Below are positions 21,341-29,602 of a DNA stretch of 64,000 nucleotides, piece after piece. Each line of letters begins with the position of its first letter. Position 1 is the first letter of the stretch. The translations under genes were made by a program, and so were the position numbers. The DNA is from Lentisphaeria bacterium (GTDB taxonomy: Bacteria; Verrucomicrobiota; Lentisphaeria; Victivallales; Victivallaceae), in contig CP091727.1 in the NCBI GenBank assembly GCA_022009855.1, forward strand, positions 1,488,001-1,552,000. Direction: 5' to 3'. The notes below the pieces were generated by a model, which was not told the DNA's origin, searched no databases, and saw only the letters and a program-made list of their open reading frames with translations.

Positions 21341-21925
21341 TTATTTGCTTCTTACATATATGGAAAAACCTATTTCGGAATCATCAAAAAAACCATAAGT
21401 TCGCACTAAAGCCTCTGTTGTATTTATGTAACCCAATAAATTTCGCAAAATAGAATCAGGTAAATATTGAGAATGATTTAAAATATTATATATACATGTC
21501 CAATGTTCGCTTGTTATAAATTCTTCAGTATTCCCGAGAATAACAAAACATGTATTTTGAGAATCATGTAACAAAGAACAAGTCTCTTTAAAAGATTTCT
21601 CTGTAGCCCAAACAATGGATTCCATCGCATAGACATCATACTCATCCGTTGAAATAATATTAACTTCTTCTGACATTTTTGATGCATTTTTAATAACAGA
21701 TGGCAAGGAATCACTTTTTAGAATTTTTTTATAACTCGTAATACGTTTACTGCAATAGGAAAAATCATAATGCCTAAAATACAATATTTTTATGTATGAA
21801 TATTTATTACTCACAAAATTATTCCAAATGGAGGAACATAATATTAATTTCCTATTTTTTATATTGTTAAATTCTTCAGTATTCCATATTAATTCTGTAT
21901 ATAAAACCGTAGATTCACTTTTCAT
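21341..21925 (-). CDS. AT-rich orphan gene of unknown function
   Basis: The protein of about 194 residues (MKSESTVLYTELIWN to GFFDDSEIGFSIYVRSK) has no motif I recognise. It has no signal peptide or membrane helix, and is rich in Ser, Asn, Ile and Tyr with several Cys. Base composition is far more AT-rich than its neighbours, which points to foreign origin. The open frame extends upstream to 22099, but that part is antisense to an IS4-family element whose left end is near 21934. I therefore place the start at MKSES (21925), with MAVI at 21937 as an alternative. The insertion has removed or replaced the native upstream region, so expression is doubtful. Confidence 0.5.
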   Translation of the reverse strand: MKSESTVLYTELIWNTEEFNNIKNRKLILCSSIWNNFVSNKYSYIKILYFRHYDFSYCSKRITSYKKILKSDSLPSVIKNASKMSEEVNIISTDEYDVYAMESIVWATEKSFKETCSLLHDSQNTCFVILGNTEEFITSEHWTCIYNILNHSQYLPDSILRNLLGYINTTEALVRTYGFFDDSEIGFSIYVRSK

Positions 21926-21933
21926 AATCACAG

Positions 21934-23315
21934 CCATCCCATAGGAAAAGAAAAAGTTGAAAGATGATGGTTCTGGATGCAACTTATATTTCAGCAAAAA
22001 AAAACAAGGAGCATCCATGAAACCATCAAAGCATAAAATGACCGTATTATCGCAAATTTTCAAGTTGATTCCGCGAAATTTGATTCCGAAACTTGCCAAT
22101 GAGTTCGGAATAGACAGGCAGTCTCGGGTGTTCAGCCCGACGAGTCATGTTCTGGCTCTGGTCTTCGGACAGCTGACGCATGCCCTGGGGCTGAACGACA
22201 TCTGCGATACGCTTCGAAATCATTGCGGTCTGGTAAGCAAAATTCGGGATTGCGTTCCCCCGAGCCGTAATGGTCTGTCCCACGCGAACCGGAACCGTGA
22301 CGCAGGCATGGCGGAAAAACTGTTCTGGGAAGTTCTTGCTCATCTGAATGAGATCAGTCCGAACTTTCGGATTCAAGGCAGACGCTACTGTGCGTTACCG
22401 AGACGCTTCAAGCGGATGATCCATGTGGTTGATTCGACAACGATTCAGCTGATCGCCAACTGTCTGGATTGGGCAAAACACCGCAGGCGGAAAGCGGCGG
22501 CGAAAATGCATTTGCGTCTGGATTTGCGTTCCTTTCTGCCGAATTTCATTCTTGTAAAAACAGCCGGGACTCACGATTCGGCGGAAGCGCCGGCGCTTTG
22601 CGTGGGAATCAACGAAGGTGAAATTGTCATCTTTGACAAGGCGTATGTCGACTTCAAACACCTCTGGCGGCTTTCCCAACGCGGCGTTTTCTGGATCACC
22701 CGCGCCAAGGACAATATGAAGTATGATGTTGTGGGACAGCACAGCGCACCCAAGCTCAATATTCTTCGAGATGTTGTCATCAAACTGACCGGACAACGAA
22801 CTTCCGTCTGGTATCCTGAAACTCTCCGTCTGATCGAAGCAATCGTAGAAGTCGACGGAAAGCCCAAACGGATGACCTTCATCACCGACAACTTCACTTG
22901 GGCGGCAAGCTCTATTTGCGATCTCTACAAGGCTCGGCCATTGAAGTTTTCTTCAAGGAGATCAAACAGACTCTTCAACTCTCAGACTTCATTGGCTACA
23001 ACGAGAACGCGGTGCGCTGGCAAATATGGACGGCTCTTCTCACATATATTTTACTCCGCTTTATTGCATGGCAGAATGAATGGAAGCATACTTTTACAAG
23101 ATTGTTCACTGCCTTGCGCGGAGTCATCTGGCGCTGCCTGGATATGGGAAGTGTCCTCAGATGTTGTGGGACAGCATCTGACTCTGTCCGTATGCGAGGC
23201 GCTCCGGAACAGGCATATTTACCAGGATTCGCACAACTATAATCCAACTCAACGAAAAGGAAAAACCGGAAATGGGTAATTTAAAAAACAATCAACTCAG
23301 GCTCAAATAGGGTGG
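21934..23315 (+). mobile_element. IS4-family insertion sequence
   Basis: The element carries a DUF4372-type IS4 transposase. Imperfect inverted ends are suggested by CCATCCCAT at 21934 and, read on the minus strand from 23315, CCACCCTAT; both are followed about 15 bases in by AGTTGA. I see no clear target duplication, so the ends are approximate. Confidence 0.6.
22017..23242 (+). pseudogene. IS4-family transposase, DUF4372 type (frameshift removes the conserved Trp)
   Basis: The N-terminal DUF4372 domain reads TVLSQIFKLIPRNLIPKL ... DRQSRVFSPTSHVLALVFGQL. The DDE core follows: MIHVVDSTTIQLI (Asp), IVIFDKAYVDFKHLW (Asp), then AIEVFFKEIKQTLQLSDF (Glu) in another frame. AAGGAG before the ATG at 22017 supports that start. 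The break near 22940 falls where the family has YKARWAIEVFFK; here CGG is followed directly by CCATTGAA. This equals loss of four bases (TGGG) including the Trp codon rather than a simple homopolymer slip, so this copy may be truly inactive. Confidence 0.75.
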
Positions 23316-23489
23316 TTAGAATGACGATTTCAAAGAATTATGGGACGGCACTGAAATATTATAAAAGGAAAGGAAAAATTCCACCGGAGCATTCCGCCCG
23401 CAGGAGCGCGGCAGGAGAATCGCGCCGTCCTGCCGGAAACGATTGTTTCTGTCAGGAAATCCTGATAAAATCTCCTCCCCGCGGTTGCA

Positions 23490-23518
23490 TTGGGGCTCTC
23501 GGCACGGTACATTATACT
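23490..23518 (+). promoter_or_regulatory. Candidate promoter of the PurF-like operon
   Basis: TTGGGG (23490-23495) and TATACT (23513-23518), spacer 17, about 64 bases upstream of the start codon. Confidence 0.55.
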
Positions 23519-23587
23519 GCGGGGCTTTCGGAAGCGGCCCTCCCGGCCGCACCCTGACGGCAACATCTTTTTTTCAGGAGCAATTCT

Positions 23588-25035
23588 ATGGGCGGCTTTT
23601 TCGGCGTCGTCGCGGATCATGACTGCGTCTGCGACATCTTCTACGGTACGGATTATCACTCTCATCTCGGAACCAAACGCGGAGGCCTCGCCATCTGCGA
23701 TCCTGAAAACCGCATCACACGCCGCATCCACGACATCACCAATGCCCAGTTCCGCTCCAAATTCGACGATGAGATCGGCAAATTTTTCGGCAACTCCGGC
23801 ATCGGCATCATCAGCGATTACGAGGATCAGCCGCTCATCATCTCCAGCAAGTTCGGCACCTACGCCATCGTCACCGTCGGGAAGATCAACAACATCGACG
23901 AACTCGCCCGACAGGCGTTCGACCGCGGATTTTCCCACTTCTCGGAATCCAGCTACGGCGAACTCAACCCCACCGAAATCACCGCCATGCTGATCGACCG
24001 CAAGGAGTCGATCGTCGATGGAATCGAATACGCCCAGAAGGTGATCGACGGCTCCTGTTCCATTCTGGTGCTGATCAACAACAAGATCTACGCCGCCCGC
24101 GACCGCTACGGCCGCACGCCGGTGATCCTCGGCGAAAAGGAGGGCGCCTTCGCCGTCTCGATGGAGAGCACCGCCTTCCCAATCTGGATTACCGCTTCAA
24201 GTATGAACTCGGCCCCGGCGAGATCGTCGAAATCACTTCGAAGGAGGTGATCCAGAAACGCGCGCCCGGCGACACGATGAAAATCTGCGCCTTCTTCTGG
24301 GTCTACTACGGCTATCCGTCGAGCTGCTACGAAGGGATCAATACCGAAAGCGCCCGCTACCGCAACGGCGAATCAATGGCGGAGGCCGACCGGGATTTCG
24401 TCAACGAGATCGATTCGGTCTGCGGCATCCCCGACTCCGGCATCGCCCACGCCATCGGCTACGCCAACGCCGCCGGAAAGCCCTACCGCCGCAGCTTCGT
24501 CAAGTACACTCCCACCTGGCCGCGCAGCTTCATGCCGCAGAATCAGGCGGCGCGCGACCTCGTCGCCCGGATGAAGCTCATTCCGGTGCAGGAGCAGATC
24601 GAAAACAAGCGCATGCTCTTCTGTGACGACTCGATCGTCCGCGGCACCCAGTTGCGCGATACGGTCGTGCGGCTCTACGAACGCGGTGCGAAGGCGGTCC
24701 ACATGCGGTCGGCCTGTCCTCCGCTGCTCTTCGGGTGCAAATTCCTCAACTTTTCCCGCTCGCGCAGCGAACTCGACCTCGCCGCCCGCCGCGCCATCGC
24801 CCGGCTGGAGACGCGCGAAATCACCGACGAGGTGATTCAGGAGTATCTGGAATACGGTTCGCCCAAGTACGAAGCGATGGTCGAGGAGGTGCGCAAGGAG
24901 CTTCACCTCAACACGCTGAAATACCAGAGCCTCGACCGGCTGATCGCCTCGATCGGCATCGATCCGGCGAAGGTGTGCACCTACTGCTGGACCGGGCGCG
25001 ACGTCGAAGACGAAACGCCGGCTTGTTTCGAGTAG
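23588..25035 (+). CDS. PurF-like amidophosphoribosyltransferase homologue lacking the N-terminal Cys (one frameshift)
   Basis: The protein has the two-part layout of glutamine PRPP amidotransferase: an Ntn-type domain (residues 1 to about 220, with YHSHLGTKRGGLAI and AARDRYGRTPVI) and a phosphoribosyltransferase domain with the PRPP loop MLFCDDSIVRGTQLRDT. The N-terminus is MGGFFGVVADHD; the catalytic Cys that should follow Met is Gly, so glutaminase activity is not expected. Similar MGGFFG proteins occur in Bacteroidetes. The frame shifts by -1 near 24178 (TTCCCAATCTGG); the join reads STAFPNLDYRFKYEL. CAGGAG precedes the ATG. It is followed closely by speE and epmA. Confidence 0.8.
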
Positions 25036-25050
25036 AACGGAGGGACCGCC

Positions 25051-25884
25051 ATGTCGGATTTCTGGGTGACCGAGGCGATGAACGGTTTCGGCATGACCGT
25101 GCAGGTCGAGGCCGAACTCTGCCGCCGCCAGTCGAAGTTTCAGAAGATCGAACTCTACCAGACCGCGAAGCTCGGCCGGCTGCTGCTGCTGGATGGAATC
25201 ATTCAGCTGACCGATTTCGACGAATTCGCCTACCATGAGATGATGGCCAACCTGCCGCTCTTCGCCCATGAAAATCCGCGCCGGGTGCTGGTGATCGGCG
25301 GCGGCGACGGCGGGGTGCTGCGCGAGCTCGGGCGCCATCCCGAACTTGAAGTGATGGACATCTGCGAAATCGACGAGGAGGTGATCCGGGTCGCCCGTGA
25401 ATTTCTGCCGGAGATCTCCTGCGGCTTCGACGACCCGCGGGTGAAAATTCACATCGCCGACGGTTCGGAGTTCGTCCGGAACCATCCGGAGGAATACGAT
25501 GTGATCGTCGTCGATTCGACCGATCCGGGCGGGCCGGGCGCGCCGCTCTTCGGCGAGGAGTTCTACCGGAACATGAAGCGGGCGTTGCGTCCCGGCGGCG
25601 TGATCGCCACCCAGGCGGAGTCTCCCTATCTCCTGCCGGAGATCGTTGCGCGGCTCCACGCGGTCTCCCGCCGGATTTTTACCTCGGTCGGCTACGGCGC
25701 GATCATGGTGCCGACCTATCCGACCGGAATGATCGGGGCGTGCGTCGCCTCCGACAGGGGAGATGTCCGGATTCCGAAGCGGGAGGTCCCGCCGGAACTT
25801 GCCGCGCAGCTGCGCTACTACACCAGCGACGTTCACCGGGCGGCGTTCGCCAATCCGGCCTTCGTCAACCGGCTCTTCGCCTGA
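25051..25884 (+). CDS. speE: Polyamine aminopropyltransferase (spermidine synthase)
   Basis: The enzyme transfers an aminopropyl group from decarboxylated S-adenosylmethionine to putrescine or a related amine. The 277-residue protein contains YQTAKLGRLLLLDGIIQLTD, HEMMANLPLFAH, the nucleotide loop VLVIGGGDGGVLREL, DICEIDEEVI, and the active-site region VIVVDSTDPGGPGAPLFGEEFY with the catalytic Asp of DSTDP. The length and frame are intact. It starts 15 bases after the PurF-like gene (GGAGG ribosome site) and is followed after 9 bases by epmA. No S-adenosylmethionine decarboxylase lies in the window. Confidence 0.93.
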   Translation: MSDFWVTEAMNGFGMTVQVEAELCRRQSKFQKIELYQTAKLGRLLLLDGIIQLTDFDEFAYHEMMANLPLFAHENPRRVLVIGGGDGGVLRELGRHPELEVMDICEIDEEVIRVAREFLPEISCGFDDPRVKIHIADGSEFVRNHPEEYDVIVVDSTDPGGPGAPLFGEEFYRNMKRALRPGGVIATQAESPYLLPEIVARLHAVSRRIFTSVGYGAIMVPTYPTGMIGACVASDRGDVRIPKREVPPELAAQLRYYTSDVHRAAFANPAFVNRLFA

Positions 25885-25893
25885 GGCGGCGCA

Positions 25894-26787
25894 ATGCGCG
25901 ATCCGCAGAAACAGGCCAATCTCGCGCGCCGCTCCGCGCTCTTCCGGGCGATCCGCGAATTCTTCTACCGGCACGGCTTTCTCGAAGTGGAGACGCCGGT
26001 GAAGATTCACGCGCCCGCACCGGAGGAGTACATCGAATCGGTTCAGGCGGAGGGGGACTTTCTGCGTACCAGTCCGGAACTGGCGATGAAGGGGATGCTC
26101 GCCGACGGCTTCGAACGGATCTTTCAGATAGGCAGCTGTTTCCGGGCCGGGGAGTTCGGGCGGAAGCACCGCGAGGAGTTCACCATGCTCGAATTCTACG
26201 CCGTCCGGATGGGGTACCGGGAGCTTGCCCGTTTCACCGCCGCGCTCATCGCGGAAGCGGCGCGGGAGCTCTCCGGGGGGGAGACGCTCCGCTACCGGGG
26301 CGAGACGATCCATCTGGGGGATTTCGAATTTCTCACCGTCCGCGAGGCGTTTCAGCGCTACGCGGGCGCGACGGTCGAGGAAGCGGAGCGCTGCGACTGC
26401 TTCGACGAATGGATGGTGACGAAGATCGAACCGCAGCTCGGCCGGGGGAAGCTCACCTTTCTCTGCGACTACCCGGCTGACCGGGCTTCGCTGGCGCGGC
26501 TCCGGGCCGACGATCCTTCCGTCGCGGAACGGTGGGAGCTCTACATCGCCGGAATCGAACTGGGCAACGCCTTCGGAGAGTTGACCGACCCGGCGGAACA
26601 GAAGGCGCGCTTCCGGGCCGCTCTGGAATTCCGGGCGAAGGCGGGAATGCACCCCTATCCGGAACCGGTGGAGTTCTTCGACGCGCTCGACCGCGGCCTG
26701 CCGCAGAGCTCCGGCTGTGCGATGGGGCTCGACCGGCTCTGCATGATCTTCTGCGACGCCGACGACATCGCGCAGGTCCGTGCCTGA
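25894..26787 (+). CDS. epmA: EF-P lysine ligase, EpmA/PoxA/GenX-like (truncated lysyl-tRNA synthetase)
   Basis: This is a free-standing class II lysyl-tRNA synthetase catalytic core of 297 residues without an anticodon-binding domain, the form that attaches beta-lysine to elongation factor P. Motif 2 is FQIGSCFRAGEFGRKHREEFTMLEFY and motif 3 reads GCAMGLDRLCMIF. The N-terminal RRSALFRAIREFFYRHGFLEVETPV matches motif 1. The frame is intact. Co-transcription with speE links it to amine metabolism, but EpmB (lysine aminomutase) is not in this window, so the modifying amino acid cannot be told from here. A hairpin at about 26790-26828 follows the gene. Confidence 0.88.
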   Translation: MRDPQKQANLARRSALFRAIREFFYRHGFLEVETPVKIHAPAPEEYIESVQAEGDFLRTSPELAMKGMLADGFERIFQIGSCFRAGEFGRKHREEFTMLEFYAVRMGYRELARFTAALIAEAARELSGGETLRYRGETIHLGDFEFLTVREAFQRYAGATVEEAERCDCFDEWMVTKIEPQLGRGKLTFLCDYPADRASLARLRADDPSVAERWELYIAGIELGNAFGELTDPAEQKARFRAALEFRAKAGMHPYPEPVEFFDALDRGLPQSSGCAMGLDRLCMIFCDADDIAQVRA

Positions 26788-26941
26788 TCCCCGGGGAGGC
26801 GGGCGGCAGGTTGCCGCTCCCCCGGAGAGAAGAGAGACGCTCATCGCAGCTGATTTTTTGGCACGGAATTCGTAGATTTCACAGAGAGAATCTCTTATGA
26901 AAGCCCTTCTAACTCGGATGCCGATTTTCGTATATTTGCTC

Positions 26942-26970
26942 TTGTAAAAAATTGCAACCGGTGGTATATT
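26942..26970 (+). promoter_or_regulatory. Sigma70-type promoter of symporter copy 2
   Basis: TTGTAA (26942-26947) and TATATT (26965-26970), spacer 17. An inverted repeat AACCC-GTTTT-GGGTT at 26971-26985 covers the expected transcript start and could be an operator. Confidence 0.7.
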
Positions 26971-26976
26971 AACCCG

Positions 26977-27120
26977 TTTTGGGTTGAGGTTTCCCTCAGA
27001 TCCCCGCACATACGGGGATTCGCCGCCGGTGGTTTCCGGGGGCCGGAAACAGGAATCAAGAAAGAGCGGGGGGAGCGGCCTTGCCCTCGCCTTTTTTGCA
27101 ACAGGAGAGAGAAAGGCAAG
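26977..27120 (+). promoter_or_regulatory. Structured 5' leader with terminator-like hairpin (candidate riboswitch/attenuator)
   Basis: The leader of about 144 nt contains successive hairpins: GAGG-TTTC-CCTC (26986-26997), ATCCCCG-6 nt-CGGGGAT (27000-27019), an 8-bp stem GTTTCCGG-GGG-CCGGAAAC (27032-27050), and GCGGGGG-11 nt-CCCTCGC (27066-27090) followed by CT6. The last is a Rho-independent terminator shape ending 23 bases before the start codon. I recognise no known riboswitch class. Confidence 0.5.
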
Positions 27121-29412
27121 ATGCATTGGCTGGACTGGATGATTGTGGGGATCCCGCTTGCGGTGATCATCGGGATGGCGTTTTACTCTCAGCGGTATGC
27201 GCGCGGAGTTGTGGACTTTCTCGCTGCCGGGCGGGTGGCCGGGCGGTACGTGATCTCGGTGGGCGACCTTGCCGCTGGACTCTCGGTCATCACTCTGGTG
27301 GCCGGCAGTGAGCAGAACTATCAGACCGGCTACGGCATCAGCTTCTGGAACCATATCATCGCACCCGTCGGCGTGGTGCTGGCGCTGACCGGGTTCTGCA
27401 CCTACCGCTGGCGTCAGACCCGATGCCTTTCCAAAGGGCAGTTCATTGAGCTCCGATACGGCAGCAAATCCTTCCGCGTGGTGACGGCGACGGTCAGTAC
27501 CATTTCGGAAATGGTGACCAACGCGCTCGGCCCGGCCATTGCGACCAACTTTTTCATTTACTACCTCGGACTGCCGCACCGGATCATGATCTGCGGCATC
27601 AGTTTGCCTTGCTACGCGATCATCGTTGTGATGTGTTTGACGCTGGCGATGCTGATCATCTGGCCTGCCGGACGAATTTCCCTGCTGGTGACCGATTGTT
27701 TTCAGGGATTGCTCTCCTATCCGATCTTCGTGATGATCGTCGGTTTCATCCTGTTGAAATTCTCGTGGAATGTCGACATTTCCCCCATTCTGTGGGACCG
27801 CGTTCCGGAACAGAGCTTCATGAATCCGTACGATGTGGCGCAGCTGCGGGACTTCAACATCTTCGCACTGGTGGTGACGCTGACCAGTTCCATTCTGAAT
27901 CGAGCCAGCTGGATCGGCAACGACACCACCAACTCCGGCCGGACTCCGCACGAACAGAAGATGGCGGGTATTCTCGGATCGTGGCGGAACGGTTTCTCGA
28001 CGATGATGATGCTTCTGGTGGCGGTGCTGGTGTATGTCTTCATGAACAGCGGAAATTTTGCGGAGCATGACAATTCCAACCGGTTCCGCGTGACCAACAA
28101 CGAACTGCGTCAGAGACTCTCCGAACGGGTGCTGGACGAGGTGATCGAAGATCGCGGCCGTTTCGCGGAAGTGAATTCCGCGGTGGCGGCGCTCCCGGAT
28201 ACGCATCACGTGATCGGAAAGGATAAGCCGCTGTCGCAGCAGGAGAATCTCGACACCCGGTACTTCAAGGTGGTGCGGGAAAAGTTGGGGGATACGCCGG
28301 AAGCGCGTCACGAATTCCAGCAGTATCGCACTCTCTACCAGCAGATGATGATGCCGATGGTGTTGCGTAACGTGTTGCCGATCGGCATGCTCGGACTCTT
28401 CTGTTTGTTGATGGTGATGCTGCTGATTTCGACCGACGACTCCCGTATTTTCAACGCGGCGGGCTGCATTGTGCAGGATATGATTCTGCCCTTCATGAAG
28501 ACCAGGCTTTCGCCGAAGAAGCATCTGTTGTTGCTGCGGCTGACCGCGCTCGGCGTCTCTCTTTTCTTTCTGGTGGTGGCGCTGTTTTTCTCACAGCTGG
28601 ACTACATCAACATGTTCACGACGATCATGTGCGCATTATGGCTGGGAGGCGCGGGGCCGATCATGGTGTTTGGTCTCTACAGCCGGTTCGGGAATCTGAC
28701 CGGTGCATGGTGTGCGATCATCTTCGGTTCCGGCTCTTCGCTGCTGGGGTTGATCTTCCAGCGGAACTGGGCGGAGACGATCTACCCGTGGCTGGAACGG
28801 AATCACTGGGTCGATCCGATGAACACGTTTCTGGTGACGATCAGCGAGCCGTTTGACCCGTGGATTCAGTGGTCGATGGACCCGGTGAAGTTCCCGATCA
28901 ACTCCTATGAGATCTTCTTCATCTCGATGGTGCTGGCGGTAGGCAGCTACATCATCGGTTCGCTTCTGACCTACAAGCCCTACGATCTGGACAAGCTGCT
29001 GCACCGCGGCAAATACTGCGACAATCCGGAAGAAGCGCTCGCCGAAGAGAAGGTCCGCTGGACTCCGGTCACGATTTTCCGCAAACTGATCGGCATTACG
29101 CCGGAGTACACCCGCGGCGACAAGGTGATCGCGTGGTCGGTATTCTGTTATGTGTTCATCTACCAGCTGTTCCTGTCGTTTGTGGTCGTTGCGATCTGGA
29201 ACATTTTCTGGCCGTGGCCGAAGAGCTGGTGGAACAACTATTTCTACATCGTTTCTCTGGTGATGCCCGGCATCATCGGCGTGGTGTCTACCTTCTGGTT
29301 CCTGATCGGTGGAGCGCGTGACACCTTCCGTCTCTTCCGTGATCTGAGCAAGCGGGTGGAGAACCCGGATGACAACGGTCAGATTTCGGTGGTTGACAGC
29401 AAGACCGAATAG
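27121..29412 (+). CDS. Sodium:solute symporter family protein, copy 2
   Basis: This intact 763-residue SSS transporter starts MHWLDWMIVGIPLAVIIGMAF and carries RYARGVVDFLAAGRVAGRYVIS, LSVITLVAGSEQNYQTGYG, and helices through to the NYFYIVSLVMPGIIGVVSTFWFLIGG segment. A loop of about 110 residues (ERVLDEVIEDRGRFAEV ... KDKPLSQQENLDTRYF) separates the first and second helix groups, as in copy 1. The hydrophilic tail ends NPDDNGQISVVDSKTE. The substrate is unknown. AGGAG and AAAGG precede the ATG. Unlike copy 1 it has a long structured leader, so the two paralogues are probably controlled differently. Confidence 0.88.
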   Translation: MHWLDWMIVGIPLAVIIGMAFYSQRYARGVVDFLAAGRVAGRYVISVGDLAAGLSVITLVAGSEQNYQTGYGISFWNHIIAPVGVVLALTGFCTYRWRQTRCLSKGQFIELRYGSKSFRVVTATVSTISEMVTNALGPAIATNFFIYYLGLPHRIMICGISLPCYAIIVVMCLTLAMLIIWPAGRISLLVTDCFQGLLSYPIFVMIVGFILLKFSWNVDISPILWDRVPEQSFMNPYDVAQLRDFNIFALVVTLTSSILNRASWIGNDTTNSGRTPHEQKMAGILGSWRNGFSTMMMLLVAVLVYVFMNSGNFAEHDNSNRFRVTNNELRQRLSERVLDEVIEDRGRFAEVNSAVAALPDTHHVIGKDKPLSQQENLDTRYFKVVREKLGDTPEARHEFQQYRTLYQQMMMPMVLRNVLPIGMLGLFCLLMVMLLISTDDSRIFNAAGCIVQDMILPFMKTRLSPKKHLLLLRLTALGVSLFFLVVALFFSQLDYINMFTTIMCALWLGGAGPIMVFGLYSRFGNLTGAWCAIIFGSGSSLLGLIFQRNWAETIYPWLERNHWVDPMNTFLVTISEPFDPWIQWSMDPVKFPINSYEIFFISMVLAVGSYIIGSLLTYKPYDLDKLLHRGKYCDNPEEALAEEKVRWTPVTIFRKLIGITPEYTRGDKVIAWSVFCYVFIYQLFLSFVVVAIWNIFWPWPKSWWNNYFYIVSLVMPGIIGVVSTFWFLIGGARDTFRLFRDLSKRVENPDDNGQISVVDSKTE

Positions 29413-29516
29413 AATTCCGGGGCGGGACGATCCTCGACGGGGCGTTTTCCTGCCGTGCTTCGAGCGTTTTCCAGTCTTCGGCGAATTTGCCTCGGTGGAA
29501 AAGAGGATGCGGCGTA

Positions 29517-29544
29517 TTGCAATTTTCGGGAAGCAGCCTATAGT
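29517..29544 (+). promoter_or_regulatory. Sigma70-type promoter of the exported SGNH hydrolase
   Basis: TTGCAA (29517-29522) and TATAGT (29539-29544), spacer 16. The same pair and spacing recur before the SGNH gene at 34931. Confidence 0.65.
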
Positions 29545-29602
29545 ATGGCAGGCGGAGAACGTGCAGTTACGGTGAATTGATTTTCTACGGAGGAGCTTAC
29601 GG

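Noticed and set aside
24373..28524. Very long minus-strand open frame (about 1380 residues)
   Set aside because: It runs antisense through the PurF-like gene, speE, epmA and the symporter; low-complexity His/Arg/Asp-rich translation is typical of the shadow of GC-rich codons. Similar shadows oppose pckG, the flavoprotein, hndC and the ABC-F gene.
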